This document shows positions 17,214 to 25,547 of a stretch of 28,448 bases of DNA, piece after piece (positions within the stretch are counted from its first letter, which is position 1; every line of letters begins with the position of its first letter). The notes under the pieces were generated by a model. That model was not told where the DNA came from. It saw only the letters and a program-made list of their open reading frames with translations, and did not search any database. Origin of the DNA: Smithella sp. UBA2180 (GTDB lineage Bacteria; Desulfobacterota; Syntrophia; Syntrophales; Smithellaceae); the NCBI GenBank assembly GCA_002327415.1, contig DCVU01000141.1:1-28448 (forward strand), read 5' to 3'. The translations under genes were made by a program, and so were the position numbers.

Positions 17214-17429
17214 ATGGACGCATTTGCTTTTTGTGTCGTAGTTTGTGTGGGTATAGGTATTATCGCTCTTTTTGTTAAAATATTTAACAAAGGGAAATCC
17301 TTGCCTCATGCAAGGGTTAAAGAATGCTACGGAATCGTGCTCACCCTTCTCAGAAGGCCTGAATATCGTAATATCCCTGGTAATATTTATCATGATACAT
17401 TTAGGAATCATACCGGTGATACTATGTAA
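17214..17429 (+). CDS. Small single-helix membrane protein inserted against the tra operon
   Basis: The 71-residue protein starts at ATG 17214, supported by GGAG 6 bases upstream (17204-17207). The first 24 residues form a clear membrane helix (AFCVVVCVGIGIIALFV), followed by a basic, His/Arg-containing cytoplasmic tail of about 45 residues. I recognise no family. A possible promoter is TTGCTT (17163-17168), 18 bases, TATAAA (17187-17192), and an excellent intrinsic terminator lies 40 bases after the stop. This is a complete one-gene transcription unit facing against all its neighbours. Its place next to TraG is where F carries the entry-exclusion gene traS, so an exclusion or host-interaction role is possible, but this is positional speculation only. 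Confidence 0.6.
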   Translation: MDAFAFCVVVCVGIGIIALFVKIFNKGKSLPHARVKECYGIVLTLLRRPEYRNIPGNIYHDTFRNHTGDTM

Positions 17430-17468
17430 AACTGACATGTAACAAATCTTCATAACTTTTACTCTGAA

Positions 17469-17501
17469 GGGCATGAATCTTCATATTCATGCCCTTTTTT
17501 T
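17469..17501 (+). terminator. Intrinsic terminator of the small plus-strand gene
   Basis: GGGCATGAAT (17469-17478) pairs perfectly with ATTCATGCCC (17485-17494) across a 6-base loop and is followed by seven T (17495-17501). The T-tract is on the plus-strand side only, so it ends transcription from 17214-17429. In the minus direction only two T follow the hairpin, so traG transcripts could read through into trbI. Confidence 0.9.
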
Positions 17502-17536
17502 ATTTATTGTCTTTTGTCGGATCAAATTGCATCGAA

Positions 17537-20500
17537 TCACTTTTTGTGGGGTATTTTATTAACCAATTTTTTAACCGTTTCCGCCGTCTTATCTATGGCA
17601 TCAAGTACCGGCTTGGGGTATGGAGTCATTTCATCTTGTGTCTTCTGATTTTCTGCTTTGATTCTTTCTTCTTTTTCTTTATAGGCACCTTCATTAATTC
17701 CACCTGATTTTGGTACTTTATCCGGATTAACCGTGCCTATATTATCTGCATTTCTTGTTGCATTGTTAACGTTTTGTTCAAAGGTATTGATGGTTCCTTG
17801 ATCTTTTCTATTGGCTGTTACATCTCTTTCTATATTAGACATTGTATTATTTACTTCATTTTGAAGATCTTTGCCCATAAGCACGCCTGATGCTACATAC
17901 GCCGTGTCCCTGTCTCTGTTTGCGTATCCTACATCGATCATTTCCACCGCATCGGATTTAGAAATATTATACTTTCCACTTACATAATCTACCAGTCTTG
18001 AGGATATATCCTGGCTCTGTGTTTCGTTCAGCGATGCGCCTTCGGTAGCCATTTTTGTCATGCCTTTTGTTTCGGCTGATCCAACTGCTTCACTCAACTG
18101 GTTGGCCCACGATCTAGAATTCCCGCTCGATAGCGATCTCCTAATTGCTTCCGTTTGGGACTCCCTCCATGCTTTATTCAATATCTCCGCTTCATGCGCA
18201 GTCACTCTTACATCTCTCGTTTCTCCGTCTGCTTTTGTTTTTCCTATTGACATACCACCTATTAAATTACCAAATGGCGAGACACCACCGGGTGCTGCTG
18301 CCTGAAATCCCACGGCCATCGTACCATTGATTGTTTTTGCAACAGATTCTCTTACTGATTTAGACAGAGAATCATCATTGCTTATACGATTACTGTATTC
18401 CTGCAAGGTGTATCTCTCGGCAGATTTTCCCACCTCTTCGGACACTCTATTATCTTTTGAAAATTGTTTGTTGTCTGTTGCTAAATGATTCCAACGAACT
18501 TCATTTTGCAATCCGGAAGACGCGGATACGGTCATTTCTGATCTATTGTTGAGAGCCGTATTCGCAGAGAAGTTGGAAAATTTTGCCTTCGCCGTGATTC
18601 CGTCCATTACAAACCATGTTCCATGTGGCGTACTTACTTCTCGCCAACCCGATTCAGAGCCGACATCGCCTTTATAGCTTTCAATAGTTCCCGTATCTCC
18701 AATGACCGGTTCTGCACCTGATTGATGCCTTTGTATAACCTCTGCGCCATCTAGCAGACTTTGATTTTTATACTCTGATGCTGCTTGCCTGTCTATTTGC
18801 CCTTTGAAGCCACCTGCAGCTCTTCCTCTTGATATATCCATCACGTTGCCCATTCCGGCATCGAATTTTCCACCCCCCGCTGCTACCTGATCCACTGTAT
18901 TGCCAGCCGTTCCCGTTCGATATTGTTCGATTGTTTTTGATGCACCGCCAAATCCTCGCGTTGCTGTAATATCTCCTGCTGCTGTACCTGTAAATTTGGC
19001 ACTCCGGGCAAACGCGTCTAACTCGAAATCATTATGCCGGGCATTCAGCTGCGGTGCAATCGAACCTCTGAGCGAATCGGTGTACGCCGCTGCTGTCTGC
19101 GGTTCTCTGATTGTTCCCCCAATATGATGGCCGGTAGATGTAATCATTCCTGATACTCCACCAGCTATTGACGTTAACGCATAATTTCCAAACTTACATA
19201 TTACCGTTGATATTACAGCTGCGAACATAACGCTTCCCGCTCGCATATTTCCATACAGGTTTAAAGCTCGCTGTCCTGAGGTAGGCCACAAGGTTGCCGC
19301 TGTATAACTCATCCCATGATCCCTGATATTTTGCAGTTCATTAAACGTCCTGACCATTACTAAATTGTGGATAATCACGTCACAAATACCCCAACATGTG
19401 ACGAAAATAAAAAACCCTGTCATAATGCCCAGTGTTCTAATGCTTAATGTTGTAGGAAGAAATAAAATTAAAAAAGGTATCATACCTATAATTATGGCTT
19501 TAAAGACGGCTTTTGCTATCGGAATATACTGAGACGCGACTATTGTCGCCCCTTCCCCGCCCAGAGACGCTTGTTTATTGGCCAATAATCCTTGCGCCAG
19601 TTCAGGATTAAGTTTTTTAATCACCTGATCCAGCCTTTGCGCTAAAGCCATATTTAAAATGAAAGATGTCGCCCCAAAGGAAGGATTGTCATATAAATAT
19701 TCGATGGTGGAGCCTAATATGCTTTCACATCTTTGCACCTCTATAGGATCGTTTGTATTAAACCCGGCGCTTGAGCACGCTTTTTTCTCCCACTGATTTT
19801 GCGTTGCCGGTTGATTAAGAATATTGTTGAGATTCGTCCACGCCGTACTGCACGTAAGAGTTGTTCCTCCGGGATTACTACTATCCCAATATGTTACCCA
19901 TACAGCAGGATTCGCCGCAGCGCCCATTACAGCCGATAAGTCGTTCGTTGTATCCAAATCGCTCATTGTTATTGCCGGTGTTGGCTGTTGCATTTCAAAA
20001 AGAACACATTCTTTTACATACTCATCTACTGACTGATTTAAGTATGCATCCATCGTGTTAAGCCCTGTAAATGCCAAAATAGTTGATATTCCTATTCCCC
20101 CTGCGGCATTATCGTATTGTGCGCCCGGCGGATACCCTCCCGACGTGGAAATAATATCTGACAGTCCTTTTTCGATTTTATTCAAAATGCCGGCAACAGC
20201 TACAAGACCATTCGGCACTTCCGGGATTGTTTGAAACTTATTAGCCACAGGATCATATATAGTCAGATTTCCCTTCGGTACTATCAATGCCAAATATAAC
20301 ACTACTCCCAATCCCAAAGGCCAGACCCAGGCAAGCGACGATCCCTGCTTCGTGCCGCTCATTAAACCAAATATTGTCCCAAAACCTCCAAGAAAGATGC
20401 CCATTGTAATAACTGCAAAAAATAAAGTCTTATATCCATTATCCGCAAATATAAGGGTCAATATTCTCCATGCCTCTACTTCAATATCAAAACCGTTCCA

Positions 20501-20593
20501 TGTATAATAATCCATATCCAGCGCATAACTTATAGACGCTTTAAGTATGATGCTGGCGATAATGATTATTTTTATAAGGCTTTTAGTTTTCAT
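17537..20593 (-). CDS. traG: F-type mating-pair stabilisation / pilus assembly protein TraG
   Basis: The protein has 1018 residues, close to F TraG (about 940). It has a signal-like N-terminal helix (1-24), further membrane segments near 50-75, 85-105, 360-420 and 445-480, and a long hydrophilic C-terminal region (about 500-1018) rich in Ser, Gly, Asn and Gln. The N-terminal part (DMDYYTWNGFDIEVEAW onward) matches the TraG_N family pattern. TraG sits in the inner membrane: its N-terminal part is needed for pilus assembly, and its periplasmic C-terminal part for mating-pair stabilisation and recognition of TraS in entry exclusion. It starts 1 base after the traH stop with a weak Shine-Dalgarno site, so translation is probably coupled. 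Order H-G is as in F. Confidence 0.9.
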   Translation of the reverse strand: MKTKSLIKIIIIASIILKASISYALDMDYYTWNGFDIEVEAWRILTLIFADNGYKTLFFAVITMGIFLGGFGTIFGLMSGTKQGSSLAWVWPLGLGVVLYLALIVPKGNLTIYDPVANKFQTIPEVPNGLVAVAGILNKIEKGLSDIISTSGGYPPGAQYDNAAGGIGISTILAFTGLNTMDAYLNQSVDEYVKECVLFEMQQPTPAITMSDLDTTNDLSAVMGAAANPAVWVTYWDSSNPGGTTLTCSTAWTNLNNILNQPATQNQWEKKACSSAGFNTNDPIEVQRCESILGSTIEYLYDNPSFGATSFILNMALAQRLDQVIKKLNPELAQGLLANKQASLGGEGATIVASQYIPIAKAVFKAIIIGMIPFLILFLPTTLSIRTLGIMTGFFIFVTCWGICDVIIHNLVMVRTFNELQNIRDHGMSYTAATLWPTSGQRALNLYGNMRAGSVMFAAVISTVICKFGNYALTSIAGGVSGMITSTGHHIGGTIREPQTAAAYTDSLRGSIAPQLNARHNDFELDAFARSAKFTGTAAGDITATRGFGGASKTIEQYRTGTAGNTVDQVAAGGGKFDAGMGNVMDISRGRAAGGFKGQIDRQAASEYKNQSLLDGAEVIQRHQSGAEPVIGDTGTIESYKGDVGSESGWREVSTPHGTWFVMDGITAKAKFSNFSANTALNNRSEMTVSASSGLQNEVRWNHLATDNKQFSKDNRVSEEVGKSAERYTLQEYSNRISNDDSLSKSVRESVAKTINGTMAVGFQAAAPGGVSPFGNLIGGMSIGKTKADGETRDVRVTAHEAEILNKAWRESQTEAIRRSLSSGNSRSWANQLSEAVGSAETKGMTKMATEGASLNETQSQDISSRLVDYVSGKYNISKSDAVEMIDVGYANRDRDTAYVASGVLMGKDLQNEVNNTMSNIERDVTANRKDQGTINTFEQNVNNATRNADNIGTVNPDKVPKSGGINEGAYKEKEERIKAENQKTQDEMTPYPKPVLDAIDKTAETVKKLVNKIPHKK

Positions 20594-20594
20594 T

Positions 20595-22067
20595 TTATCT
20601 GCCGGTGGCCCTTTGTGCTACCGCATTACCAAAACGAGCCGTGACATCCTTTGTTATAATCACATTAGCTTTTTGAAATTTTTCTACTAAATTATAAATA
20701 GATTCAATTTCCGATAATGCGGTAAAGTAACTTGACCTTAAAGATTCTCTTGTTTTATCTACTTTATCTCCTAACGCTGTCAGTTTATCTATCTGGGGTT
20801 TAATTACTTCAAACCTGCATGTCTCAGCCGGTACGCCGGGCTTAGGTTGTGCGTTTGACGCGATCAATTGTCCTCTTTGGACCATAAACCATATCCGATG
20901 ATACATATCGTCCATCATCCGGTATGCTAATGCCTTTGCTGTCGGGTCTGCCAGATTGGACGCTATTACTTCAACATTATTTGATGCTATCGCTCCTTTA
21001 ATTACTAATGATATGGATAATGGATTGGAATTTATAAAGGCCACTTGAGCCGCTGTTAACGGAGTTTTGTTTTGATAATTGCTTGCAATATCCATAATCA
21101 TTTGCTTCACATATTCGGTGAAATTCGCCTTGGAATCACCAACGGACACACATTGATCATCAGCAAGCCTTCTTGCTTCCACGTCGCCGTTTAGTAAATT
21201 ATCTACAGTCTTTTCCTTGTTGCCAGAACAGGGAGGAATGGAATTAATCACTACGCCGCGAGGCCCGGCCATTTCCAACTCTATGTCACCGATAAATCCT
21301 CTCACTAATTCTATATATTCGCGGCTTTCATTAAGACCTATTTTTTCATTGAGATTTGCAATCATTGATCCTTGCCTGAAGAATATTGCAGTTACTTCAT
21401 CAGGACATCCTACTACCAATGATTGTGCGTTTGCATTGGGTACGGACGCTCCGCCCAGCCCCATTATATCTTCTTTTGTCTTTTGATAAGAATCCTGCAA
21501 ACCCTGTGCGCTTAAATAGTCAGAGTAATAATTTTCAAGCTCTTCATTATCTTCATCTGTACCGCTTAAAAAATCACTAGCGCCTGTTTTATCCAGGGTG
21601 TACGCCGCTATTGCCTTAGATGCTTTACACTCGTCTAAGGACATGCCGTTTAAACCATTGGCAATAGATTCAATTGATTTAATAGCTTTGCTGCAAGGCT
21701 CGCATAATACATTTAACGCTAGATCGAAAGCAGCTGCCGGAGCTGATTGAAGTATCCTTTCCAGTTTTTTTACCAGGTAGTCAAAATTCATAAAACTAAT
21801 TCCACCTGTAAATATATCCAACCCGCCACAGCCCGCTTTAATTCGCGGAGGCTGCACGGTTAATAAATAATCCTTCTTGACCGGCCATCTCGCCGAAAAA
21901 GACCCGCCGGAATAATATCCCCTTTGCTGTCCTTTTATATAGGAAGGTCCGGAATATACTTTTTGATCTACCCAATCATCTATCCATCCGGCTTTGCTTG
22001 ACTGAAACGGTGACACAACCATCATAAAAGATATGACTATTACGGATATGATTTTATTGTTTTTCAT
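20595..22067 (-). CDS. traH: F-type conjugative pilus assembly protein TraH
   Basis: This 490-residue secreted protein has a signal peptide (about 1-26, ending SSKAG). It carries typical TraH features: GGSFSARWP near residue 55, the AGCGGLDIFTGGISFMNFDYL segment, and the CEPCSKAI region with paired cysteines. TraH is a periplasmic/outer-membrane-associated protein that works with TraF, TraU, TraW and TrbC in F pilus assembly. AGGAAT lies about 8 bases before the ATG. The gene lies 10 bases after traF and 1 base before traG. Confidence 0.93.
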   Translation of the reverse strand: MKNNKIISVIVISFMMVVSPFQSSKAGWIDDWVDQKVYSGPSYIKGQQRGYYSGGSFSARWPVKKDYLLTVQPPRIKAGCGGLDIFTGGISFMNFDYLVKKLERILQSAPAAAFDLALNVLCEPCSKAIKSIESIANGLNGMSLDECKASKAIAAYTLDKTGASDFLSGTDEDNEELENYYSDYLSAQGLQDSYQKTKEDIMGLGGASVPNANAQSLVVGCPDEVTAIFFRQGSMIANLNEKIGLNESREYIELVRGFIGDIELEMAGPRGVVINSIPPCSGNKEKTVDNLLNGDVEARRLADDQCVSVGDSKANFTEYVKQMIMDIASNYQNKTPLTAAQVAFINSNPLSISLVIKGAIASNNVEVIASNLADPTAKALAYRMMDDMYHRIWFMVQRGQLIASNAQPKPGVPAETCRFEVIKPQIDKLTALGDKVDKTRESLRSSYFTALSEIESIYNLVEKFQKANVIITKDVTARFGNAVAQRATGR

Positions 22068-22077
22068 AATGCTATTC

Positions 22078-22947
22078 CTATTTATTTTTAAATATACTTC
22101 TGGGATCTAACGCCCCGCCCTTTTGATAATCATACGTTGAATAATTTTCTACACTCGTTTCGCCCTCTAATAACCTTATGCCCCGATATATGCGCTCTTC
22201 CATATCCGGCAGCGATATTACTCCTGAAGAAACAATTAAATATTCACCGTTTTTACGTCCGACTATTAATATGGTTGGCGTAACTGTCACATTGAATGTT
22301 TCGGCTACTTTAGAATCTATTTTTGTATCGTAAGGCTGTATTTCCCATTTATATTTATCTACAAAATATTTTAATATTGGCGTCTGCGCTTCGCAATATT
22401 GGCATTCCGGTGAATAAAAATATATGATTCCATAATTACCTGCGGCCCAATTAATTTTATCTTCTATATCTTGTGCCGTTTGTTTTGTTGTCGCTACCCG
22501 GCCTGGAGTAGTTATCGGATCAGCTGCGGCCACATCGTATTCCGGATGTTGTTGCACATAGAGCACACTGGCATTGGCAAATATCACCGATTTACGCCGG
22601 GCCATATCCAACATTCTCGTATAGTCAGCCATTGTGCTTTCCGTGGGATTTTGCACGGCCTTCTTCTGCAATTCCAACAGCAACTCCTGAAACTGATCCG
22701 GGTGCAGATTCCAGAGTGTTTCATCCGGTATATTAACTATCGAAGGCATTATCTTTACCGGCTTAAGATTGAATTTTTCCTCCTCCTTGTTTTTCATTTC
22801 CGGTTTAGGATCTTGATACCACCACCATCCGGTTTTTTTCTCTTTATAAAAATTTACGTCGTTATCGTCAGCCAGGGCGGGCCTGCCTGCTGAAATTATC
22901 AGACATAAAATAATTAATATTGCGTTTATTCTAATTATTAGCGCCAT
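22078..22947 (-). CDS. traF: F-type pilus assembly protein TraF (thioredoxin-like)
   Basis: The 289-residue protein has a signal peptide (about 1-26, ending ALADD), an early GWWWYQDP segment typical of TraF, and a C-terminal thioredoxin-like fold. The latter carries SPECQYCEAQ with Cys182 and Cys185 (CQYC) and a cis-proline-like TPTILIV. A redox-active pair at the CxxC position suggests disulphide chemistry in the periplasm, useful for the Cys-rich TraN, TraU and TraH made by the same operon. Some F-plasmid TraF proteins lack this pair. The start overlaps the trbC stop by 17 bases; GGAG lies only 1 base before the ATG, so translation is probably coupled. Confidence 0.9.
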   Translation of the reverse strand: MALIIRINAILIILCLIISAGRPALADDNDVNFYKEKKTGWWWYQDPKPEMKNKEEEKFNLKPVKIMPSIVNIPDETLWNLHPDQFQELLLELQKKAVQNPTESTMADYTRMLDMARRKSVIFANASVLYVQQHPEYDVAAADPITTPGRVATTKQTAQDIEDKINWAAGNYGIIYFYSPECQYCEAQTPILKYFVDKYKWEIQPYDTKIDSKVAETFNVTVTPTILIVGRKNGEYLIVSSGVISLPDMEERIYRGIRLLEGETSVENYSTYDYQKGGALDPRSIFKNK

Positions 22948-23935
22948 ACTCCAATCTGAATTTCCCGATTAATTTTTCAAGCTCTTTTTCTTTTGTTTCT
23001 CTTCTGAATATCTCAAGAGCGTATTCTAGCGATACATCACCTTTTAACTTTAAATATTCACTGCCAGTTTTATTACCTGTTTCTCTGCCCACGCCCGGTT
23101 CCATCGTTTTCACCTTCCAGTCATAAACAAACACTGGCACGTCTGTTATATTGTATTTTTCAAATAGCTTAGGATCTATCGAAAATCTGGCTTTAGATAG
23201 TTTGCACTTTCTTTCACATTCAGGATCTTTCTTAATGATATTTTGTATATATTTTGCCGTCTCTTTGAGTTTGGCCGGTTGTCCAATCATTCCTCTGAGT
23301 ACAATAATAATATTTTGTTCCTTAAGTAATGCTACATCCTGCGCATAGGCCCTTATTGTATTCTTGGGCATTGACGATGAAATAAAAATGTATAAATAAC
23401 TTCCTTTACTGAGGGAGTGTTCAGGGGTTTTGATTGCGTCGGGATATATTATTGCTTTATTTTCTTTTTCCCCGACATTAAATACATCCGCCTTAATTCT
23501 TTCCATTTCTTTATTTAATGTGCTTTGATATTGCTCCGAATGGAATATTTGCGCTGCTTTATTGGCTCTTCTTATTGCTTCAGCATTATTATTTTCTATA
23601 CCTCCTGCCTCTAATTTCTTTTTTTGTTCTTCGACTGAATCCGCTATTTTTTCTAAATCAATTTCTTTTTTATTTAACGCTTGTGTGCTCCATAATTTCC
23701 CTTTGACATATACCTCTGCCTGACTCACACTGTCATCTATCTTAATTAATGTTTTATTAATTACCTGAATACAGGCTTTTTCATCTTCTTTTAAATACAC
23801 TTGATTATTTTTAATTGTTTCAACCGAATAACAAGGCGAGGGCATTTCAATAAATGCTTCTTTTGACTCTGCCTGAATTACAAAAGCAATTGATACTATG
23901 CCCGTTAATAATATTATTCTGTAACCATGCAGCAT
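22931..23935 (-). CDS. trbC: F-type conjugative pilus assembly protein TrbC
   Basis: The 334-residue protein has a signal peptide (about 1-22). After a charged, helical, probably coiled-coil middle (about 90-150) comes the TrbC domain, starting YLYIFISSSMPKNTIRAYAQ, with the hydrophobic strand IIIVLRGMIG and a VPVFVYDW segment, as in F-type TrbC. The fold is thioredoxin-like but no CxxC is visible in it. TrbC acts in the periplasm with TraW and TraU. AGGAAA lies about 7 bases before the ATG at 23935, which overlaps the end of traU by 22 bases. The N-terminal extension is longer than in F TrbC (about 210 residues). Confidence 0.9.
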   Translation of the reverse strand: MLHGYRIILLTGIVSIAFVIQAESKEAFIEMPSPCYSVETIKNNQVYLKEDEKACIQVINKTLIKIDDSVSQAEVYVKGKLWSTQALNKKEIDLEKIADSVEEQKKKLEAGGIENNNAEAIRRANKAAQIFHSEQYQSTLNKEMERIKADVFNVGEKENKAIIYPDAIKTPEHSLSKGSYLYIFISSSMPKNTIRAYAQDVALLKEQNIIIVLRGMIGQPAKLKETAKYIQNIIKKDPECERKCKLSKARFSIDPKLFEKYNITDVPVFVYDWKVKTMEPGVGRETGNKTGSEYLKLKGDVSLEYALEIFRRETKEKELEKLIGKFRLEYGANN

Positions 23936-24927
23936 GTTCTTTTCCTGTAAAGTAAAAATATTAAATTATCCATTCTGCTTACATCGGGCGGATTCTTACC
24001 CGGCCCCCACATTATATCGGTAGCCCCTAACGCAGTGCAAAATCCGGCATTAACCGGCCAGGCTATCTGATCGCGATAGTGATGTTTAATCCATATCGGG
24101 GTGTACATACATTGGCAATACCAACAGGCAGCGTCACATATAACTGCCTGGCGATGCATTCTAAATATCGCCCGGCCAACAATTAATTCATACGCCTGTA
24201 ATAAATCATCATTATTAGCGTGTCCGGTAAGTGGATACAGGCTCCCCGACGATCCTACACACCAAAATAGCGGAGATATTGAATATCCAACATTGGCTGA
24301 TATAGCGTCTGCTATACATGTTAATTGCGCTCCGTAATTTGCAAACAAATACGCTTCGAGTTGAATAATTACGGCCAATTCATCATCTTGCCACAAAGGA
24401 TCTATTTCAGACAATCCTACGAGGTCTGTTGATGTCGTTTCCATGCACATCGTATCGAGCGCTTCATCCAACAATCCCAGAATATAAAAATACCAGAAAT
24501 GAGCTTGCACAAAGGTCGAAGTTTCGTTGCCTTCATGACCCATTTCCGCGCCACCACCTTTTTTCAAACTATCTAACATTGAACCACCGCTGTTAATGTC
24601 CAAACCAAAACTCGGAAAGCAATAAGGGTCCTTCACTACTTCAACATAATAGGATACCGGCCAATATGATATTGTGATACCTACCCTTTCATACGGAGGC
24701 TCCTCTGTCGGGCATACACATACCGTTATGGCTTCGCTTTCGGTTATATCATTTACGTGCGATCCGGCGTCTATAGCTACTCCGGCTATGTACATAGGAA
24801 AGATACACTCCCAGCAGATAGCACTAATTAAATCCATTAATGCTGAATCGTCCGGACATTTGGCATTTGCCTTAAAAGGATGTATGAACAGGATTATTAA
24901 TACTACTATGATTGCTGTTTTTTTCAT
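23914..24927 (-). CDS. traU: F-type conjugative pilus assembly protein TraU
   Basis: This 337-residue protein has a signal peptide (about 1-22, ending KANAK) and many cysteines. TraU hallmarks are the ICWECIFPMYIAG segment near residue 37, the CVCPTEEPPYERVGITISYW region, and a C-terminal AGFCTALGATDIMWGP segment. It is a periplasmic protein needed for DNA transfer and pilus assembly in F. Its ATG overlaps the traW stop by ATGA, and an AGAGAAG Shine-Dalgarno-like stretch lies upstream. Confidence 0.92.
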   Translation of the reverse strand: MKKTAIIVVLIILFIHPFKANAKCPDDSALMDLISAICWECIFPMYIAGVAIDAGSHVNDITESEAITVCVCPTEEPPYERVGITISYWPVSYYVEVVKDPYCFPSFGLDINSGGSMLDSLKKGGGAEMGHEGNETSTFVQAHFWYFYILGLLDEALDTMCMETTSTDLVGLSEIDPLWQDDELAVIIQLEAYLFANYGAQLTCIADAISANVGYSISPLFWCVGSSGSLYPLTGHANNDDLLQAYELIVGRAIFRMHRQAVICDAACWYCQCMYTPIWIKHHYRDQIAWPVNAGFCTALGATDIMWGPGKNPPDVSRMDNLIFLLYRKRTCCMVTE

Positions 24928-25547
24928 TGCTTCTCTTTTTTGAGGGCATATTCCTGCACTTCCAGTTCTGTTCCTTTTTGCACAGCCACGGAAGGCACAG
25001 CTTTTATGCCCATCCTCTCGATTATTTCCCTGTTTGCGTAATATACCGTCAATGTATTGAGTTTTTTTCTTACATCCAGGTACGACCCATCCGTAATCAA
25101 GAGCATTGTTCTCATGTCCGTTGGATAAGGCGATTTTTTATACCACTCGATTTGTTTTTCATCTTTACCGTTTATAAAAACAATTATTCTTCTCATAAAC
25201 ACATATTCCATAGGGTTATATCTATAGCCCTTCGGATAGATAACTTCCCCATCTCTTCCGATTATGTCCTCTTTTATGGCGCCGGTCATATCAACCTTGA
25301 ATACTTTGTCTTCTTTTGCGACCGGCAAATCCACCAGGTCTTTCGGTTTAAAGTTTTTAATTTTTTCTTTTTGCTTACTTTTAAATTTTTCCCAGTCATA
25401 CTTGGCAATCGCTTTTTTCAGCTGCGATATTGCATCTTCTTCGATGATGGGATAAGTCGCGCCATACTTTCCTAAATCCTTTGCAAAAGCCTCTCCATGC
25501 ATACCAATTGCTAATATTATCGTTATGAATGTTATTATTTTTCTCAT
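24924..25547 (-). CDS. traW: F-type conjugative transfer protein TraW
   Basis: The 207-residue protein has a signal peptide (about 1-22, ending EAFAK), then LGKYGATYPIIEEDAI, the usual start of mature TraW. YPKGYRYNPMEYV and the strand-rich C-terminal half also match the family. TraW is a periplasmic assembly factor that partners TrbC. ATGA overlaps join it to traN upstream and traU downstream. No independent Shine-Dalgarno site is obvious. Confidence 0.92.
   Translation of the reverse strand: MRKIITFITIILAIGMHGEAFAKDLGKYGATYPIIEEDAISQLKKAIAKYDWEKFKSKQKEKIKNFKPKDLVDLPVAKEDKVFKVDMTGAIKEDIIGRDGEVIYPKGYRYNPMEYVFMRRIIVFINGKDEKQIEWYKKSPYPTDMRTMLLITDGSYLDVRKKLNTLTVYYANREIIERMGIKAVPSVAVQKGTELEVQEYALKKEKQ

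Noticed and set aside
22471..22893. Plus-strand ORF of 140 codons
   Set aside because: It is antisense to traF, whose signal peptide and CxxC motif are clear.
24912..25475. Plus-strand ORF of 187 codons
   Set aside because: It lies wholly opposite traW and the end of traU; its Phe/His/Tyr-rich composition is typical of an antisense shadow of Lys/Glu-rich coding DNA.
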